Positions 18,714 through 28,286 of a stretch of 62,362 nucleotides of DNA are shown piece by piece; within the stretch, counting starts at the first letter, position 1, and the number at the start of each line of letters is the position of its first letter. The notes under the pieces were generated by a model. The model was not told the origin of the DNA. It did no database searches and saw only the letters and a program-made list of their open reading frames with translations. This stretch comes from Thermodesulfobacteriota bacterium (lineage in GTDB: Bacteria; Desulfobacterota; WTBG01; CAIYCZ01; CAIRTM01): contig JANQGV010000312.1 in assembly GCA_028282925.1 (NCBI GenBank), forward strand, positions 1 through 62,362, written 5' to 3'. Made by a program: the position numbers and the translations under genes.

Positions 18714-19583
18714 ATGCTCAAAATTGCTCATATTATAAATCCGGTAAGAGTAAATTCTTCTTCAGATCTTTACGTCGCTCAACCTATTACATTTGCAACA
18801 ATGAAGAAAGCTCAAGAATGTGCACAGGCTGATCCGGCGGTTCAATTGTACGCAGCTTTTTTTCCTGAAGACGAGGATTATATACCTGATTACTTTGTAA
18901 AAACAGAAGCATTAAACAGATCGATTCTTGATATTAAAGCATTTAAAAGAAAAAGAAAAATACCTTTAATAAAAGATATTATTGACAGGTTGTACAAATC
19001 TTCAGATGCTGATTATTATATCTATACAAACGTCGATATTGCTCTACAACCCTACTTTTACAAAACGGTATCTTCAATTATTGAAGAAGGTTATGATGCT
19101 TTTAGTATCAATAGACGTACCATTAGGATGAAGGGTGAAACTGTCCCGCTTGCCACCCTTTATGCAGAGGCGGGGAGCAAACATCCCGGACATGATTGCT
19201 TTATATTCAGCAAAAAAATATATCCTCATTTTGGTTTAGGAACAGCGTGTATCGGAGCAGATTGGATTGGCAAAGTCATTTTGACAAATTTAATTTGCCA
19301 CTCAACCAAATTTAAAGTTTTCGAAGACCTTCATCTTACATTTCATCTTGGTGATGAAAGGAACTGGAGAAATCCAGCGTACTCAGGTTATGATGAGCAT
19401 AACCGAGAGCAACTTCATAATATCCTCAAAAAGTATAAAAACTTAAATCTTTTAAACAACAAACCTTTGGTTGATTCTTTTTGGGAAAAAGTAGTTCGAA
19501 CTGAAAAACCCAAAAGAAATTGGGGATTGCGATTCATCAATGCTTTAACCCGCGCGATAAAAGATTCTTCTAAAACCAGCTGA
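18714..19583 (+). CDS. Unassigned GT-A-like protein of the polysaccharide locus
   Basis: Not firmly recognised. The 289-residue protein contains DADYYIYTNVDIALQPYFY (about residues 98-117), which looks like the DXD metal/nucleotide-binding strand of a GT-A glycosyltransferase, followed by HPGHDCFIFSK and GADWIGKVILTN. No signal peptide is present. Its position, eight bases after a GT4 gene and 22 bases before a sulfotransferase gene, supports a role in glycan assembly. It could equally be a non-catalytic member of that fold. Confidence 0.55.
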   Translation: MLKIAHIINPVRVNSSSDLYVAQPITFATMKKAQECAQADPAVQLYAAFFPEDEDYIPDYFVKTEALNRSILDIKAFKRKRKIPLIKDIIDRLYKSSDADYYIYTNVDIALQPYFYKTVSSIIEEGYDAFSINRRTIRMKGETVPLATLYAEAGSKHPGHDCFIFSKKIYPHFGLGTACIGADWIGKVILTNLICHSTKFKVFEDLHLTFHLGDERNWRNPAYSGYDEHNREQLHNILKKYKNLNLLNNKPLVDSFWEKVVRTEKPKRNWGLRFINALTRAIKDSSKTS

Positions 19584-19605
19584 GATCCAAATTTAATATA
19601 AGGCA

Positions 19606-20460
19606 ATGTCAAAAAATGTTTCCAACGAAATAATGGGGCGGATTTTTATAGTTGGATGTGCCAGGTCTGGAACAACATTACTACAGAGGCTTTTATCTGC
19701 GCACCCCCTTGTTCAGTCCTTTCCGGAGTCCCACTTTTTTTCCAGCATTCAAACCACCGGATGGAAAGGGATGCTCGGTATTGCTAACAGGGATACATCT
19801 AAACGATTTAAAGAGTTCCTGGTAGAATGTCAACAAGAAGACCTGATCAGGCAGATTCCGCACAAATCTCTTTGGGCAAGAGCCCATATAAAAAATTTTA
19901 CCGCAACTCTGGATGAAATAACTCGACGAAACAATTGCAAATTGTGGCTCGAAAAAACACCCTTACATTTACATTATATCAATTTGATACAAAAACACCT
20001 TCCCGGCGCAAAGTTCATACACATAATCAGAAGAGGAGAAGATGTAGTTGCTTCAATGTATGAAGTTACACAAAAGTATCCTGATAAATGGGGAGGGCCA
20101 AGAAGTGTGGGCATGTGTATCGATCGTTGGAATAACGATATAGCGATAACTCAAAATTATCTGAAGAATAAAGATCATTTTATTGTCAGTTACGAAAAAC
20201 TGGTAGAAAGCCCCAAGGCAACCTTACAGGGAGCCTGTAATTTTTTATCGATACACTACTGTGATACTATGCTCAATCAAAGAGCGGACACCAACAATAT
20301 AGTTTTAGGATATGAAGAGTGGAAGAACGGTGTTAATGAAAAAATCAATCAACGCTCGGGGAAAAAATTCAATAAAAATTTTACAACAGAGCAACAGAGC
20401 TACATAAAAGAAAGGTTAAACAGCGAGCAGTTAGACGCCATAATTGCTTCCATTGTTTAA
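19606..20460 (+). CDS. PAPS-dependent sulfotransferase
   Basis: A 284-residue cytosolic sulfotransferase, predicted to move sulfate from PAPS to a hydroxyl on a sugar or lipid-linked precursor. The 5'-phosphosulfate loop is GCARSGTTLLQ (about residues 16-26), and the 3'-phosphate-binding region is HIIRRGEDVVASMYE (about residue 140). The conserved ESHFF segment follows the first loop. It implies the exported glycan is sulfated, in line with the sulfatase-fold gene at 26.8 kb. Confidence 0.8.
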   Translation: MSKNVSNEIMGRIFIVGCARSGTTLLQRLLSAHPLVQSFPESHFFSSIQTTGWKGMLGIANRDTSKRFKEFLVECQQEDLIRQIPHKSLWARAHIKNFTATLDEITRRNNCKLWLEKTPLHLHYINLIQKHLPGAKFIHIIRRGEDVVASMYEVTQKYPDKWGGPRSVGMCIDRWNNDIAITQNYLKNKDHFIVSYEKLVESPKATLQGACNFLSIHYCDTMLNQRADTNNIVLGYEEWKNGVNEKINQRSGKKFNKNFTTEQQSYIKERLNSEQLDAIIASIV

Positions 20461-20490
20461 GCGACAATATACAGCACTTTAAAACCCGGT

Positions 20491-21543
20491 GTGTCCTACT
20501 TGAAAATTCTATTTTGTCCCAAAGATTCAGGAAACCCGTATCAATCGCTTCTATCCAGAGAACTTCAGTCTCTTGGAGTTGATGTTGTCTATTACCATAA
20601 GCTGCCTGAAAACAGGTGGTTGATGAAAAACCGTCATACTGTACAGGTTCTTCATCTGCACTGGCCGCATACCTCATACTACCGGGGGCGAAGTCTTGTA
20701 TTGCGGATTATAAGCTTATTGTGGTTTGCCCAAAGGCTCTTCCTTGCCCGGTTTTTGGGATATAAACTAGTATGGACAGTGCACAATATCGTTCCCCATG
20801 AAACAAGCTGTCCAGTTGTAGATTTTGCGGCGAGGCTTTTTCTCTCCTTTCTTGCGCATGATGTAATTGCGCACTGCGGATATGCAAAAACAAAAATCAA
20901 AGAAAAGTTCGGCCGAAAAAAAGATGTTCATGTTATACCCCATGGAAATTATTTAAACGTATATCCTCCCAAACCGTCAAAAAACGAGGCAAGAAAAACG
21001 TTAAGTATAGCGCAGGAGAGCTTTGTATATCTTTTTTTTGGAAATATTCGTCCGTATAAAGGAGTAGAACAATTAATCAGTGCCTTCAGGCAACTGGATG
21101 ATGAAAAGACGGTTTTAATCTTGGCAGGTAGATGCCTTACAATAGAGGAAAGCGAAGTTGTCAAACTAATAAAAGATACGGAACGCATCAGGCTGTTCAC
21201 CGGTTTTGTACCACCAGAAAAATTACCGGTTTATTTTGCGGCCGCCGATTGTGTTGTAGCGCCTTTTACCAACGTGCTGACTTCAGGTTCGGTCATTTTA
21301 GGTCTTTCGTTCGGGCAACCAATTGTTGCACCTGCACTCGGCTGTCTGCCGGAATTATTAACCGCTAAAACGGGGGAACTATATGATCCGGCAGAAAAAA
21401 ACAGCCTGTTGAATGCACTCCAGAAAATTTTAAATAATAAAAAAATTAATGACACTGCTGAAATGTCGTTTCACGTTGCAAAAGGGCTTGGCTGGCCTGC
21501 CATTGCAAAAAAAACCCAACGCGTTTATTTTCGCAGTTTTTAA
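20491..21543 (+). CDS. Family 4 glycosyltransferase
   Basis: GT-B enzyme of 350 residues. Seen: an N-terminal KILFCPKDSGNPYQSLL, LHLHWPH, WTVHNIVPHE, then the second Rossmann half with FFGNIRPYKGVEQLI and the donor-binding end AADCVVAPFTNVLTSGSVILGLSFGQPIVAP. The E-x7-E motif is replaced by a TSGSVILG pattern, which is seen in a subset of GT4 enzymes. The start is GTG 20491, with TTG 20500 as an alternative. Acceptor unknown. Confidence 0.8.
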   Translation: MSYLKILFCPKDSGNPYQSLLSRELQSLGVDVVYYHKLPENRWLMKNRHTVQVLHLHWPHTSYYRGRSLVLRIISLLWFAQRLFLARFLGYKLVWTVHNIVPHETSCPVVDFAARLFLSFLAHDVIAHCGYAKTKIKEKFGRKKDVHVIPHGNYLNVYPPKPSKNEARKTLSIAQESFVYLFFGNIRPYKGVEQLISAFRQLDDEKTVLILAGRCLTIEESEVVKLIKDTERIRLFTGFVPPEKLPVYFAAADCVVAPFTNVLTSGSVILGLSFGQPIVAPALGCLPELLTAKTGELYDPAEKNSLLNALQKILNNKKINDTAEMSFHVAKGLGWPAIAKKTQRVYFRSF

Positions 21544-21579
21544 AATAATAATTATAAAATAGCTGAAGCATATATACGA

Positions 21580-22488
21580 ATGCCCGTCGTAAGTATTATT
21601 TTACCTACATTTAACAGAGCACACACTTTGCACCGTGCCATACAAAGTGTTTTTGATCAAACGTTTAAAGATTTTGAAATAATCGTTATTGATGACGCAT
21701 CCCGTGACAACACGGTAGATATAGTTAAAAATTTTGATGATGAAAGACTTGTCTATAAGAAACTTGAAAAAAACATTGGAGCCGCTGCCGCAAGAAATAT
21801 CGGAATCAATATTGCCAAAGGAAGGTACATCGGTTTTCAGGACAGTGATGATGAGTGGTTTCCGGAAAAGTTGATTCGGCAGGTATCTTTTTTTGAAAAG
21901 GCAGGTTCACATATCGGGGTTGTTTATACCTCCATATGGAGGGTGCAGCAAGACGGAAAAAAATATCACGTGCCTGAAGAAAGAAACAAGGGCTATAAAA
22001 AAGGGGAAGACATTCAGGGGGAGCTATTATCTGAAAATTTGGTTGCCCTTCCGGCGGCATTGGTAAGAAAGCAATGCTTTGAAGAGGCCGGCATGTTCGA
22101 TGAAAGCCTTCCGTGCTGGCAGGATTGGGAGCTATGGATTCGAATTTCAGAAAAGTTCGACTTCCACTATATTGATGAGCCGCTGCTAAATGCATATTAT
22201 TCAATCGACAGCATCAGTGTTAATTACAAAAAAGTGATAACAGCCTGGGATTTAATGAGCTGTCGACATCATGAGAAATTCATAAATCACAAAAAAAAAC
22301 TTGCTCAAAAAAAACTGTATATTGCGAATCTTAACGCAGTTGTCGGGGAAATGTATCATTGCAGAAAAAATTTATTGCAAGCCTTTGTTGCAAATCCCTT
22401 TAACCTTCGTAGCGTTATTTTTATTTTCTTATCTTTGTTTGGAAACAGAGTGTATAAGATGGTTGTTTCCAGGCTATATAACCTTTAA
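21580..22488 (+). CDS. Family 2 glycosyltransferase
   Basis: GT-A inverting transferase of 302 residues: VSIILPTFNRAHTLHRAIQSV at the N-terminus, IIVIDDASRDNT, the metal-binding FQDSDDEWFPEKL, and the catalytic-base region CWQDWELWIRISEKF. A C-terminal hydrophobic stretch (FNLRSVIFIFLSLFG) may bind the membrane. It lies 36 bp after the GT4 gene and two bases before the next GT2 gene, so it is co-transcribed with both. Confidence 0.85.
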   Translation: MPVVSIILPTFNRAHTLHRAIQSVFDQTFKDFEIIVIDDASRDNTVDIVKNFDDERLVYKKLEKNIGAAAARNIGINIAKGRYIGFQDSDDEWFPEKLIRQVSFFEKAGSHIGVVYTSIWRVQQDGKKYHVPEERNKGYKKGEDIQGELLSENLVALPAALVRKQCFEEAGMFDESLPCWQDWELWIRISEKFDFHYIDEPLLNAYYSIDSISVNYKKVITAWDLMSCRHHEKFINHKKKLAQKKLYIANLNAVVGEMYHCRKNLLQAFVANPFNLRSVIFIFLSLFGNRVYKMVVSRLYNL

Positions 22489-22490
22489 CC

Positions 22491-23510
22491 ATGAAAAACG
22501 AACCTGCAATTGCCATAATAGTTTTAAACTGGAACGGGTTTCAAGATACTTGTGAATGTCTTAATGCGCTTAACAAAACAAACTACAATAACTATAAAAT
22601 AGTTCTGGTGGATAACGGTTCAGAAGAAAATGAAGGTGCAAGACTTAAGGAGCTGTTTCCTCACGTGCATCTAATCAGCAACAAAACAAACAGAGGTTTT
22701 GCAGGCGGCAACAACGATGGAATCAGGTGGGCCTTAAATAATGGTTTTGAATATATTGTAAACCTGAATAATGACTGCATCGTTGAGAAAAGTTGGCTTA
22801 AAAAACTTTGGGAAGGAATAAAAAGCGTTAATGCTGATTTTGGTTCATCCAGGATTATGTATTATCCCGAAACACAGTTGATTTGTTCTGACGGAGATGG
22901 ACTTTTGCCGGATGGGGAGGGAATAATATTAAATCATCAGAAGTCATTTGCAGGCTCAAATCAACCCACACCTATTTTCAGCGCCTGTGGTGCCGCATCA
23001 ATCTATTCAGCAGAATGCCTTGAAGCGACTAAAGTGGCCGAAAACCAATTTTTTGATGAATTGTATTTTGCCTATTTTGAAGATATTGACCTGGGAAATA
23101 GGCTAAGTGCCCGTGCCTGCAAAGGGGTTTGTGTTCATGATGCTGTGGTGTACCATAAAGGAGGGCAAACAGCCGGGGGACGCTCATATCTTAAGATATT
23201 TAACCTCGAAAAGAATCGGATCCTTAACGAGATTTTAAACTATCCATTGTGGCTTATACCGTTTGGGGAGATGTATTATTTTTTAAAAACCTTATGTCAA
23301 ATCACAAAAAAAATAGGCGGGAGATTCCGGGGTAAAAAAGCTGAAAGCCAAGAAGCAGAAAAAAAATTTAGTGCCATATCGGTCTTTTGGGCTTCCCGCA
23401 AATGGATAATAGCAAACTTTTTTACTATATGGAACAATCGGCGTTGCAGAAAGGCCAGGGGTTTAATCAACGGTAAAATCTATAAGCATTTTCATTGGAA
23501 ATTTTTTTGA
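22491..23510 (+). CDS. Family 2 glycosyltransferase, rhamnosyltransferase-like
   Basis: GT-A transferase of 339 residues with the dTDP-rhamnosyltransferase-like pattern AIIVLNWNGFQDTCECLNAL, VDNGSEENEG, NRGFAGGNNDG, NLNNDC and FDELYFAYFEDIDLGNRL. The last matches the ED-D catalytic region of this subgroup. A basic C-terminal tail follows. Its 3' end overlaps by 19 bp with the oppositely oriented GT2 gene, so the two converge without any terminator between them. Confidence 0.85.
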   Translation: MKNEPAIAIIVLNWNGFQDTCECLNALNKTNYNNYKIVLVDNGSEENEGARLKELFPHVHLISNKTNRGFAGGNNDGIRWALNNGFEYIVNLNNDCIVEKSWLKKLWEGIKSVNADFGSSRIMYYPETQLICSDGDGLLPDGEGIILNHQKSFAGSNQPTPIFSACGAASIYSAECLEATKVAENQFFDELYFAYFEDIDLGNRLSARACKGVCVHDAVVYHKGGQTAGGRSYLKIFNLEKNRILNEILNYPLWLIPFGEMYYFLKTLCQITKKIGGRFRGKKAESQEAEKKFSAISVFWASRKWIIANFFTIWNNRRCRKARGLINGKIYKHFHWKFF

Positions 23511-24355
23511 TACCCAAATAATCCAGCAACATAACCCCGAAGAGCGTTGAGATTTCTAAAGCGGGCGGTCCGGATTAAGGCCCTTAGCCCCAGAAAGAAA
23601 AGCCTTAAGATTAATGCAAACAATTGTCCGGAGAAGGATTTGAATAGTTTTCTAGCAAGCAGCAAATGTGAGCGGTTAATGTGATACTCATAAAACAGTG
23701 AATTGTGGACCGCCGACAGACTGGTTTTGTGATACATTTTTGCCTTTGCGACGACACCCAGAGAGAAGCCCTCTCTGGCTGCACGATGACAGAAATCAAC
23801 ATCTTCACCATACATAAAAAAAGTTTCGTCAAAAAGGCCAACTCTTTCAAAAACCCGGCGAGTCACCAAAAGACAGCAGCCGGTAAGATACAACATGTTG
23901 CCCGGCAAAAGGGGTAAGGGACGTTGCGTTGTCAGGCCAGCCCACGTATTATACCAGGTGCCCTGCGACCAAATACTATCCATTTCCGGATATCTATAAA
24001 TGATCGGCGCAGCAATATCCAGGGAGGCGGTCTTTAAGCCAGTCAGCATCTTTTGTATGATATCTTCGGGCGGCAGGGTATCGTTATTAAGTAAAAGAAA
24101 TGCGTCGTAGCCGTCAGGCAGCAGACGTTTTAACGCATAGTTAACGCCCCCGGCAAACCCGAGGTTCCTGGTGCTTGGCAGGATGTCAACAACTCGATTT
24201 TTTTTAAATGCATTATTAAGCTGCTGGAGTTCTTCTTTACTGCCTGAGTTTTCCACAATAATAATTTTTTCTATAACCGTATTCATTAAACGGTTTACAC
24301 AGTCGATTGTTTCCTGATGTCCAAAATGGTTCAACAAGACAGCGCAGATTTTCAT
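23492..24355 (-). CDS. Family 2 glycosyltransferase, reverse orientation
   Basis: GT-A enzyme of 287 residues with the same subgroup motifs as the upstream gene: AVLLNHFGHQETIDCVNRL, IVENSGSKEEL, NLGFAGGVNYAL, LLLNNDTLPP and FDETFFMYGEDVDFCHRA. It is the only gene of the glycan locus on the minus strand and has its start region next to that of the GT4 gene at 24417, giving a short 61-bp divergent gap. The single inverted gene suggests local rearrangement or later insertion. Confidence 0.85.
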   Translation of the reverse strand: MKICAVLLNHFGHQETIDCVNRLMNTVIEKIIIVENSGSKEELQQLNNAFKKNRVVDILPSTRNLGFAGGVNYALKRLLPDGYDAFLLLNNDTLPPEDIIQKMLTGLKTASLDIAAPIIYRYPEMDSIWSQGTWYNTWAGLTTQRPLPLLPGNMLYLTGCCLLVTRRVFERVGLFDETFFMYGEDVDFCHRAAREGFSLGVVAKAKMYHKTSLSAVHNSLFYEYHINRSHLLLARKLFKSFSGQLFALILRLFFLGLRALIRTARFRNLNALRGYVAGLFGYQKNFQ

Positions 24356-24416
24356 AGGGCTTTTTTATCGCAATTCTGATAATAGTTTTTTTATTATATT
24401 ATTACCCAAACAACAT

Positions 24417-25526
24417 ATGTTAAATATCTTAATATTAACAAAGCGTCAATATACAAACAAAGACCTGGTTGACGACAGGTTCGGAAGACTTTGGGAATTG
24501 CCGCACGAGTTGGGGTCTAAAAGTCATCAAATCCAGGGGTTATGCCTGAGCTACAGAAAAAGGTCTGAGGGGTTCATTTATGCTTCAGGGACCGTGACCT
24601 GGGAGAGCATAAATGCAGGCCCTTTAAAATTACCGGGTCTCTACAGTTTTTTCAAAAGAGCCCGAGAATGTGCACGAACTGCTGATGTCATCTGGGCATG
24701 CTCGGATTCTATCTATGGAATTATAGGCTATTATTTATCACGAAGGTATAACATTCCCCTTGTTTTTGATTTGTTTGATAATTTTGAATATTTTCTGCTT
24801 GCCCGGTTACCGGTAATTAAGCAGGCGTATCGACACGTAGTCCGAAAATGTGCGGCAGTTACATGTGTCAGTAATCCGCTTGCCGATCGGGTTCGGGAAT
24901 ATAGACGACATAAAAATATATTTGTTGTTGAAAATGCAGTATCCAGTACTGTTTTCAAGTCGCTGAACAAAAAATTCTGCCGGAGTGCGCTAAACCTTCC
25001 ACATGGAGGACGTCTCATCGGCACGGCAGGTCATTTGGCACAAAACAGGGGAATTAAACATTTATTTGAAGCTTTTGACCGGCTTAAACACATACACCCT
25101 GATATTCACCTTGTGCTGGCAGGACCATCTTCGGTTTCTATCCCTCATGACGAAAGGATTCATTACCTGGGAGTCCTGCCGATGGAGAAGATACCAGTTG
25201 TATATAATGCACTTGATATCGCAGTTATCTGCAATAGCGACAATGCTTTCGGGCGTTACTGCTTTCCTCAGAAAGCTCGAGAGATCATGGCCTGCGATAC
25301 CCCAATGATAGCAGCCGGTGTAGGCAGCATGCAGGAACTGTTCAGAGATCGCCCGGATTGGCTCTATGCGCCTGATAACTCTTCCAGTCTGGCGGAAGCT
25401 ATTGAACGGCGACTTAACGACAAGCGCACAGAATATGGACCCGTAGCCCAGTGGAAAGATATTGCTAATAAGCTTGAAGAAGTATTTCATATTGTTTGCA
25501 CTGGTACACATCACTATTCGGGATAA
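24417..25526 (+). CDS. Family 4 glycosyltransferase
   Basis: GT-B enzyme of 369 residues. Seen: ADVIWACSDSIYGIIGYYLSR and LVFDLFDNFEYF in the acceptor half, SNPLADRVREYR, then GTAGHLAQNRGIKHLFEAF and a C-terminal FPQKAREIMACDTPMIAAGVGSM, where E and the FPQK loop mark the donor site. It precedes the GT9 gene by four bases. Specific sugar unknown. Confidence 0.8.
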   Translation: MLNILILTKRQYTNKDLVDDRFGRLWELPHELGSKSHQIQGLCLSYRKRSEGFIYASGTVTWESINAGPLKLPGLYSFFKRARECARTADVIWACSDSIYGIIGYYLSRRYNIPLVFDLFDNFEYFLLARLPVIKQAYRHVVRKCAAVTCVSNPLADRVREYRRHKNIFVVENAVSSTVFKSLNKKFCRSALNLPHGGRLIGTAGHLAQNRGIKHLFEAFDRLKHIHPDIHLVLAGPSSVSIPHDERIHYLGVLPMEKIPVVYNALDIAVICNSDNAFGRYCFPQKAREIMACDTPMIAAGVGSMQELFRDRPDWLYAPDNSSSLAEAIERRLNDKRTEYGPVAQWKDIANKLEEVFHIVCTGTHHYSG

Positions 25527-25530
25527 ATAA

Positions 25531-26634
25531 ATGCGCCTCAAAAAGTCAATTATAATCATTCCCATTGTAGCCGGCATCGGCAATGCCCTGATGGCGGTTC
25601 CAATGGTGCGCCGCCTAAAGTCCATTTTGCCGGAAAGCAGTATTATCGTTCTTGCAAACAACGAAGCAATGGCTGAAATTTTTCGCCGATGTAATGAAGT
25701 TGAGGACGTTATTATTATGCAAAAAGGGGTTGTCGGAAAAATAAAGACCGTTCTGAAGATGCGGGGATTAAAAGCTGATATATTTCTAACACCCTTTCCC
25801 TCAAACCGCTGGCAGTATTCGTTGCTGGCCAGCTGCTCCGGGGCAAAAAGAAAAATTATGCATAGTTATCCCAAGGGTAGGTTTCGGGCTTTCAGCTTTT
25901 TGCCGTCAGAGCGTTTTCCGGCCCAGCGGGGGCTGCATGATGTTGAACAGAATATGCTGCTATTGACAAAGCTGGGGATTGAGAAAAGCAATGCATTCGA
26001 AAAGGTTGAACCGCCTTCGTTTACAGTCTGCGATCAAGACCGTAAGCAGGCGCAAGCTCTCCTTGAAAAGGCAGGTTTTATTGAAGGGCAGAATCCGATA
26101 ATTGTTCATGCGGGAAGCGCGCAAACGAATCTTGCTGAAGCCAAACGCTGGCCAGCCGAAAAATACGGTGAGCTTATTCAACAGCTTGAAAATGAGTTCG
26201 GCCGAAGAATTGTATTGGTGGAAGGGCCTGATGAAATCGGTGTCGGTCAAAGTATTTTTAAGCATATTTGTTCTGCAAAACCGTTCATCATTCACCTTCG
26301 CGGCAGCTTGGGGTATGCTGCAGCGCTTTTTGAAATGGCCGATTTGTATGTCGGGTCAGATTCTGGCCTTGCCCACCTTGCCGCTGCAGTAGGAACCCCT
26401 GCGGTAACTCTTTTCGGCCCTGCTGATCCGGAACGTGTGTGTCCGTTTGGGCAGCGGGGCCTGGTCGTGCAAGCAGAAGGGAAAAAATGTGCGCCATGTA
26501 ACAGATATCCTTGGGAAACCCCGTATCCACAAATCAAATGCAGAGAAAACACCTATTGTATACATGAAATATCCCTTCAGGCCGTGATGGAAAAAGTTCA
26601 TATGGTGGCAGAACAAAACGGTGAGAAAACTTGA
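25531..26634 (+). CDS. Family 9 glycosyltransferase (heptosyltransferase-like)
   Basis: GT9 family protein of 367 residues, related to ADP-heptose:LPS heptosyltransferases. Seen: the N-terminal VAGIGNALMAVPMVRRLKSILP, GSAQTNLAEAKRWPAEKYGELI, and the donor-binding end LYVGSDSGLAHLAAAVGTPAVTLFGPADPERVCPFG. A small Cys-containing segment (CAPCNRYPW...CREN) near the C-terminus is common in this family. It suggests heptose or a related sugar in the LPS core or glycan anchor. It is the last transferase gene before a 139-bp gap. Confidence 0.85.
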   Translation: MRLKKSIIIIPIVAGIGNALMAVPMVRRLKSILPESSIIVLANNEAMAEIFRRCNEVEDVIIMQKGVVGKIKTVLKMRGLKADIFLTPFPSNRWQYSLLASCSGAKRKIMHSYPKGRFRAFSFLPSERFPAQRGLHDVEQNMLLLTKLGIEKSNAFEKVEPPSFTVCDQDRKQAQALLEKAGFIEGQNPIIVHAGSAQTNLAEAKRWPAEKYGELIQQLENEFGRRIVLVEGPDEIGVGQSIFKHICSAKPFIIHLRGSLGYAAALFEMADLYVGSDSGLAHLAAAVGTPAVTLFGPADPERVCPFGQRGLVVQAEGKKCAPCNRYPWETPYPQIKCRENTYCIHEISLQAVMEKVHMVAEQNGEKT

Positions 26635-26773
26635 ACTGTATAGGGATTTGAAAACTGACGGTATTTTGCACAAGATAGATCTGTGCACCTTGACACGCAC
26701 ATCCCTGTGTGCAATAGTGCTACCTTTCCAGGGGCATTAACAATAAAATATTTTTACCTCAAAGAATTTAACT

Positions 26774-28252
26774 ATGAATAATAAAAGAAAAATTTTGTTT
26801 GCAAGAACAGCTAATACTGTTTTGATGTTCAGCATGTGTATGGTCCTTCTGTTGTCCCTGCACATTCTTTTGCCTGCCAAGGTGCTTGCCAAGAAGCCAA
26901 AAAGCAGGCCTAATGTTCTTTTGGTGACAATTGATACACTGAGGGCAGACCATCTCGGGTGTTACGGTTATGGCCGGGACACCACTCCGGCCATCGACCG
27001 ATTGGCAGCCGGGGGAACGCTCTTTAAAAGAGCTATTTCGAATATTTCCTGGACCACACCGTCGCACTATTGTTTTCTTACCGGAACGTATGTGTCTCGT
27101 CACGGTTCGCGTGATAATCTAAGGCGCATGAAAACAACTCATGGTAAAACACCGACCATGATATCGGAAGTGTTTCATTCGCACGGCTATGATACCGCGG
27201 CTTTTGTCAGCGGATATCCCATGCTGCGGCGCTCCGGCCTTGCCGCCGGTTTTAAAACATATGACGATACAATGGAGGACAAGCTTTTCAGTAAAACATG
27301 GAAGGTTGAGCGCCGGGCGCCTCTTACCGCTAAAGCATTCAAAAAGTGGTGGGACGCCCGAAACGGTTCAGGTGGTCCATGGTTCGCATGGATACATCTG
27401 TATGATCCGCACGGACCTTATACCCCCTACCCTGAATATAAAAATATGTTTGTTGATGACGGGCTTGAGCCGATGGATTTTTTGCTGGATTCTCCACGCA
27501 ACAAACCAAAGCCGCCAGATTGGACAAAACTCCCCGGCAAACGTCAGGACCGGCAATATTATATCAGCCAGTATGATGCAGAGATCCGCATGGCCGATGA
27601 TGCTGTAAAAAAAGTGGTGGAATGTATTGACAAGAGCGGCCAGAAGGATTCCACACTTATTGTGGTCTCCGCAGACCATGGCGAGTTTCTTGGGGAACAC
27701 GGAATATGGTATGCACATAATGACACATACAGCCAGACACTTTTTATCCCTCTGGTGTTCAGCGGGCCCGGTGTGCCGTCTGGCACGGAGGTTGAGGAAT
27801 TTGCTGAAAGCATTGATGTTGCACCTACGCTGCTGGCCCTGGCCGGATTACCGATTCCGGACAGCATGATGGGGCGGAACCTTTTTAAACCGGGCGGCGC
27901 GCCGGGTGATAATAAACATGATATGGTTTTGAGTGAAACCCCCTGGGAGTCACGGTATACCGTGCTTAACAGCACCTTGCAGTGGAAAAAAGACCAAAAA
28001 GGAACCACGCTTCATGACTATACATCAGACCCGTATGCACGAGAAGGGCTGGAAAAACCCAGCCAGGCAAAGCGTTTGAAAGCGTTTGCCGACAAACGAA
28101 TTCTCCAGGCCAAAGGCCCCTGGCATGCTCCTTCAGGAAAAAAGCAGTCCGTTGGATCAGGAAGCAAAACAACCGGCACTCCCCAAGAGCCGGTCCCTGT
28201 GCTCAGCGAAAAGGACAGGGAAGCCCTTAAAGCTCTCGGTTATATTGAGTAG
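26774..28252 (+). CDS. Sulfatase-fold exported hydrolase or transferase with Thr nucleophile position
   Basis: A 492-residue alkaline-phosphatase-superfamily protein with an N-terminal signal or anchor (hydrophobic residues 15-39, likely cleaved after VLA). Metal ligands are visible in LLVTIDTLRADH (Asp 54) and SADHGEFLGEHG. At the place of the formylglycine motif C/S-x-P-x-R it reads T94-T-P-S-H, so Thr replaces Cys or Ser and His replaces Arg. Formylglycine maturation is therefore unlikely, and a Thr nucleophile as in phosphoethanolamine or phosphoglycerol transferases is possible. Location next to glycan genes suggests periplasmic editing of a glycan or lipid. The C-terminal LKALGYIE is common in this subgroup. 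Confidence 0.8.
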   Translation: MNNKRKILFARTANTVLMFSMCMVLLLSLHILLPAKVLAKKPKSRPNVLLVTIDTLRADHLGCYGYGRDTTPAIDRLAAGGTLFKRAISNISWTTPSHYCFLTGTYVSRHGSRDNLRRMKTTHGKTPTMISEVFHSHGYDTAAFVSGYPMLRRSGLAAGFKTYDDTMEDKLFSKTWKVERRAPLTAKAFKKWWDARNGSGGPWFAWIHLYDPHGPYTPYPEYKNMFVDDGLEPMDFLLDSPRNKPKPPDWTKLPGKRQDRQYYISQYDAEIRMADDAVKKVVECIDKSGQKDSTLIVVSADHGEFLGEHGIWYAHNDTYSQTLFIPLVFSGPGVPSGTEVEEFAESIDVAPTLLALAGLPIPDSMMGRNLFKPGGAPGDNKHDMVLSETPWESRYTVLNSTLQWKKDQKGTTLHDYTSDPYAREGLEKPSQAKRLKAFADKRILQAKGPWHAPSGKKQSVGSGSKTTGTPQEPVPVLSEKDREALKALGYIE

Positions 28253-28286
28253 CAGGCGGGTTTGACAGGGATTTTTAAACACCCCT

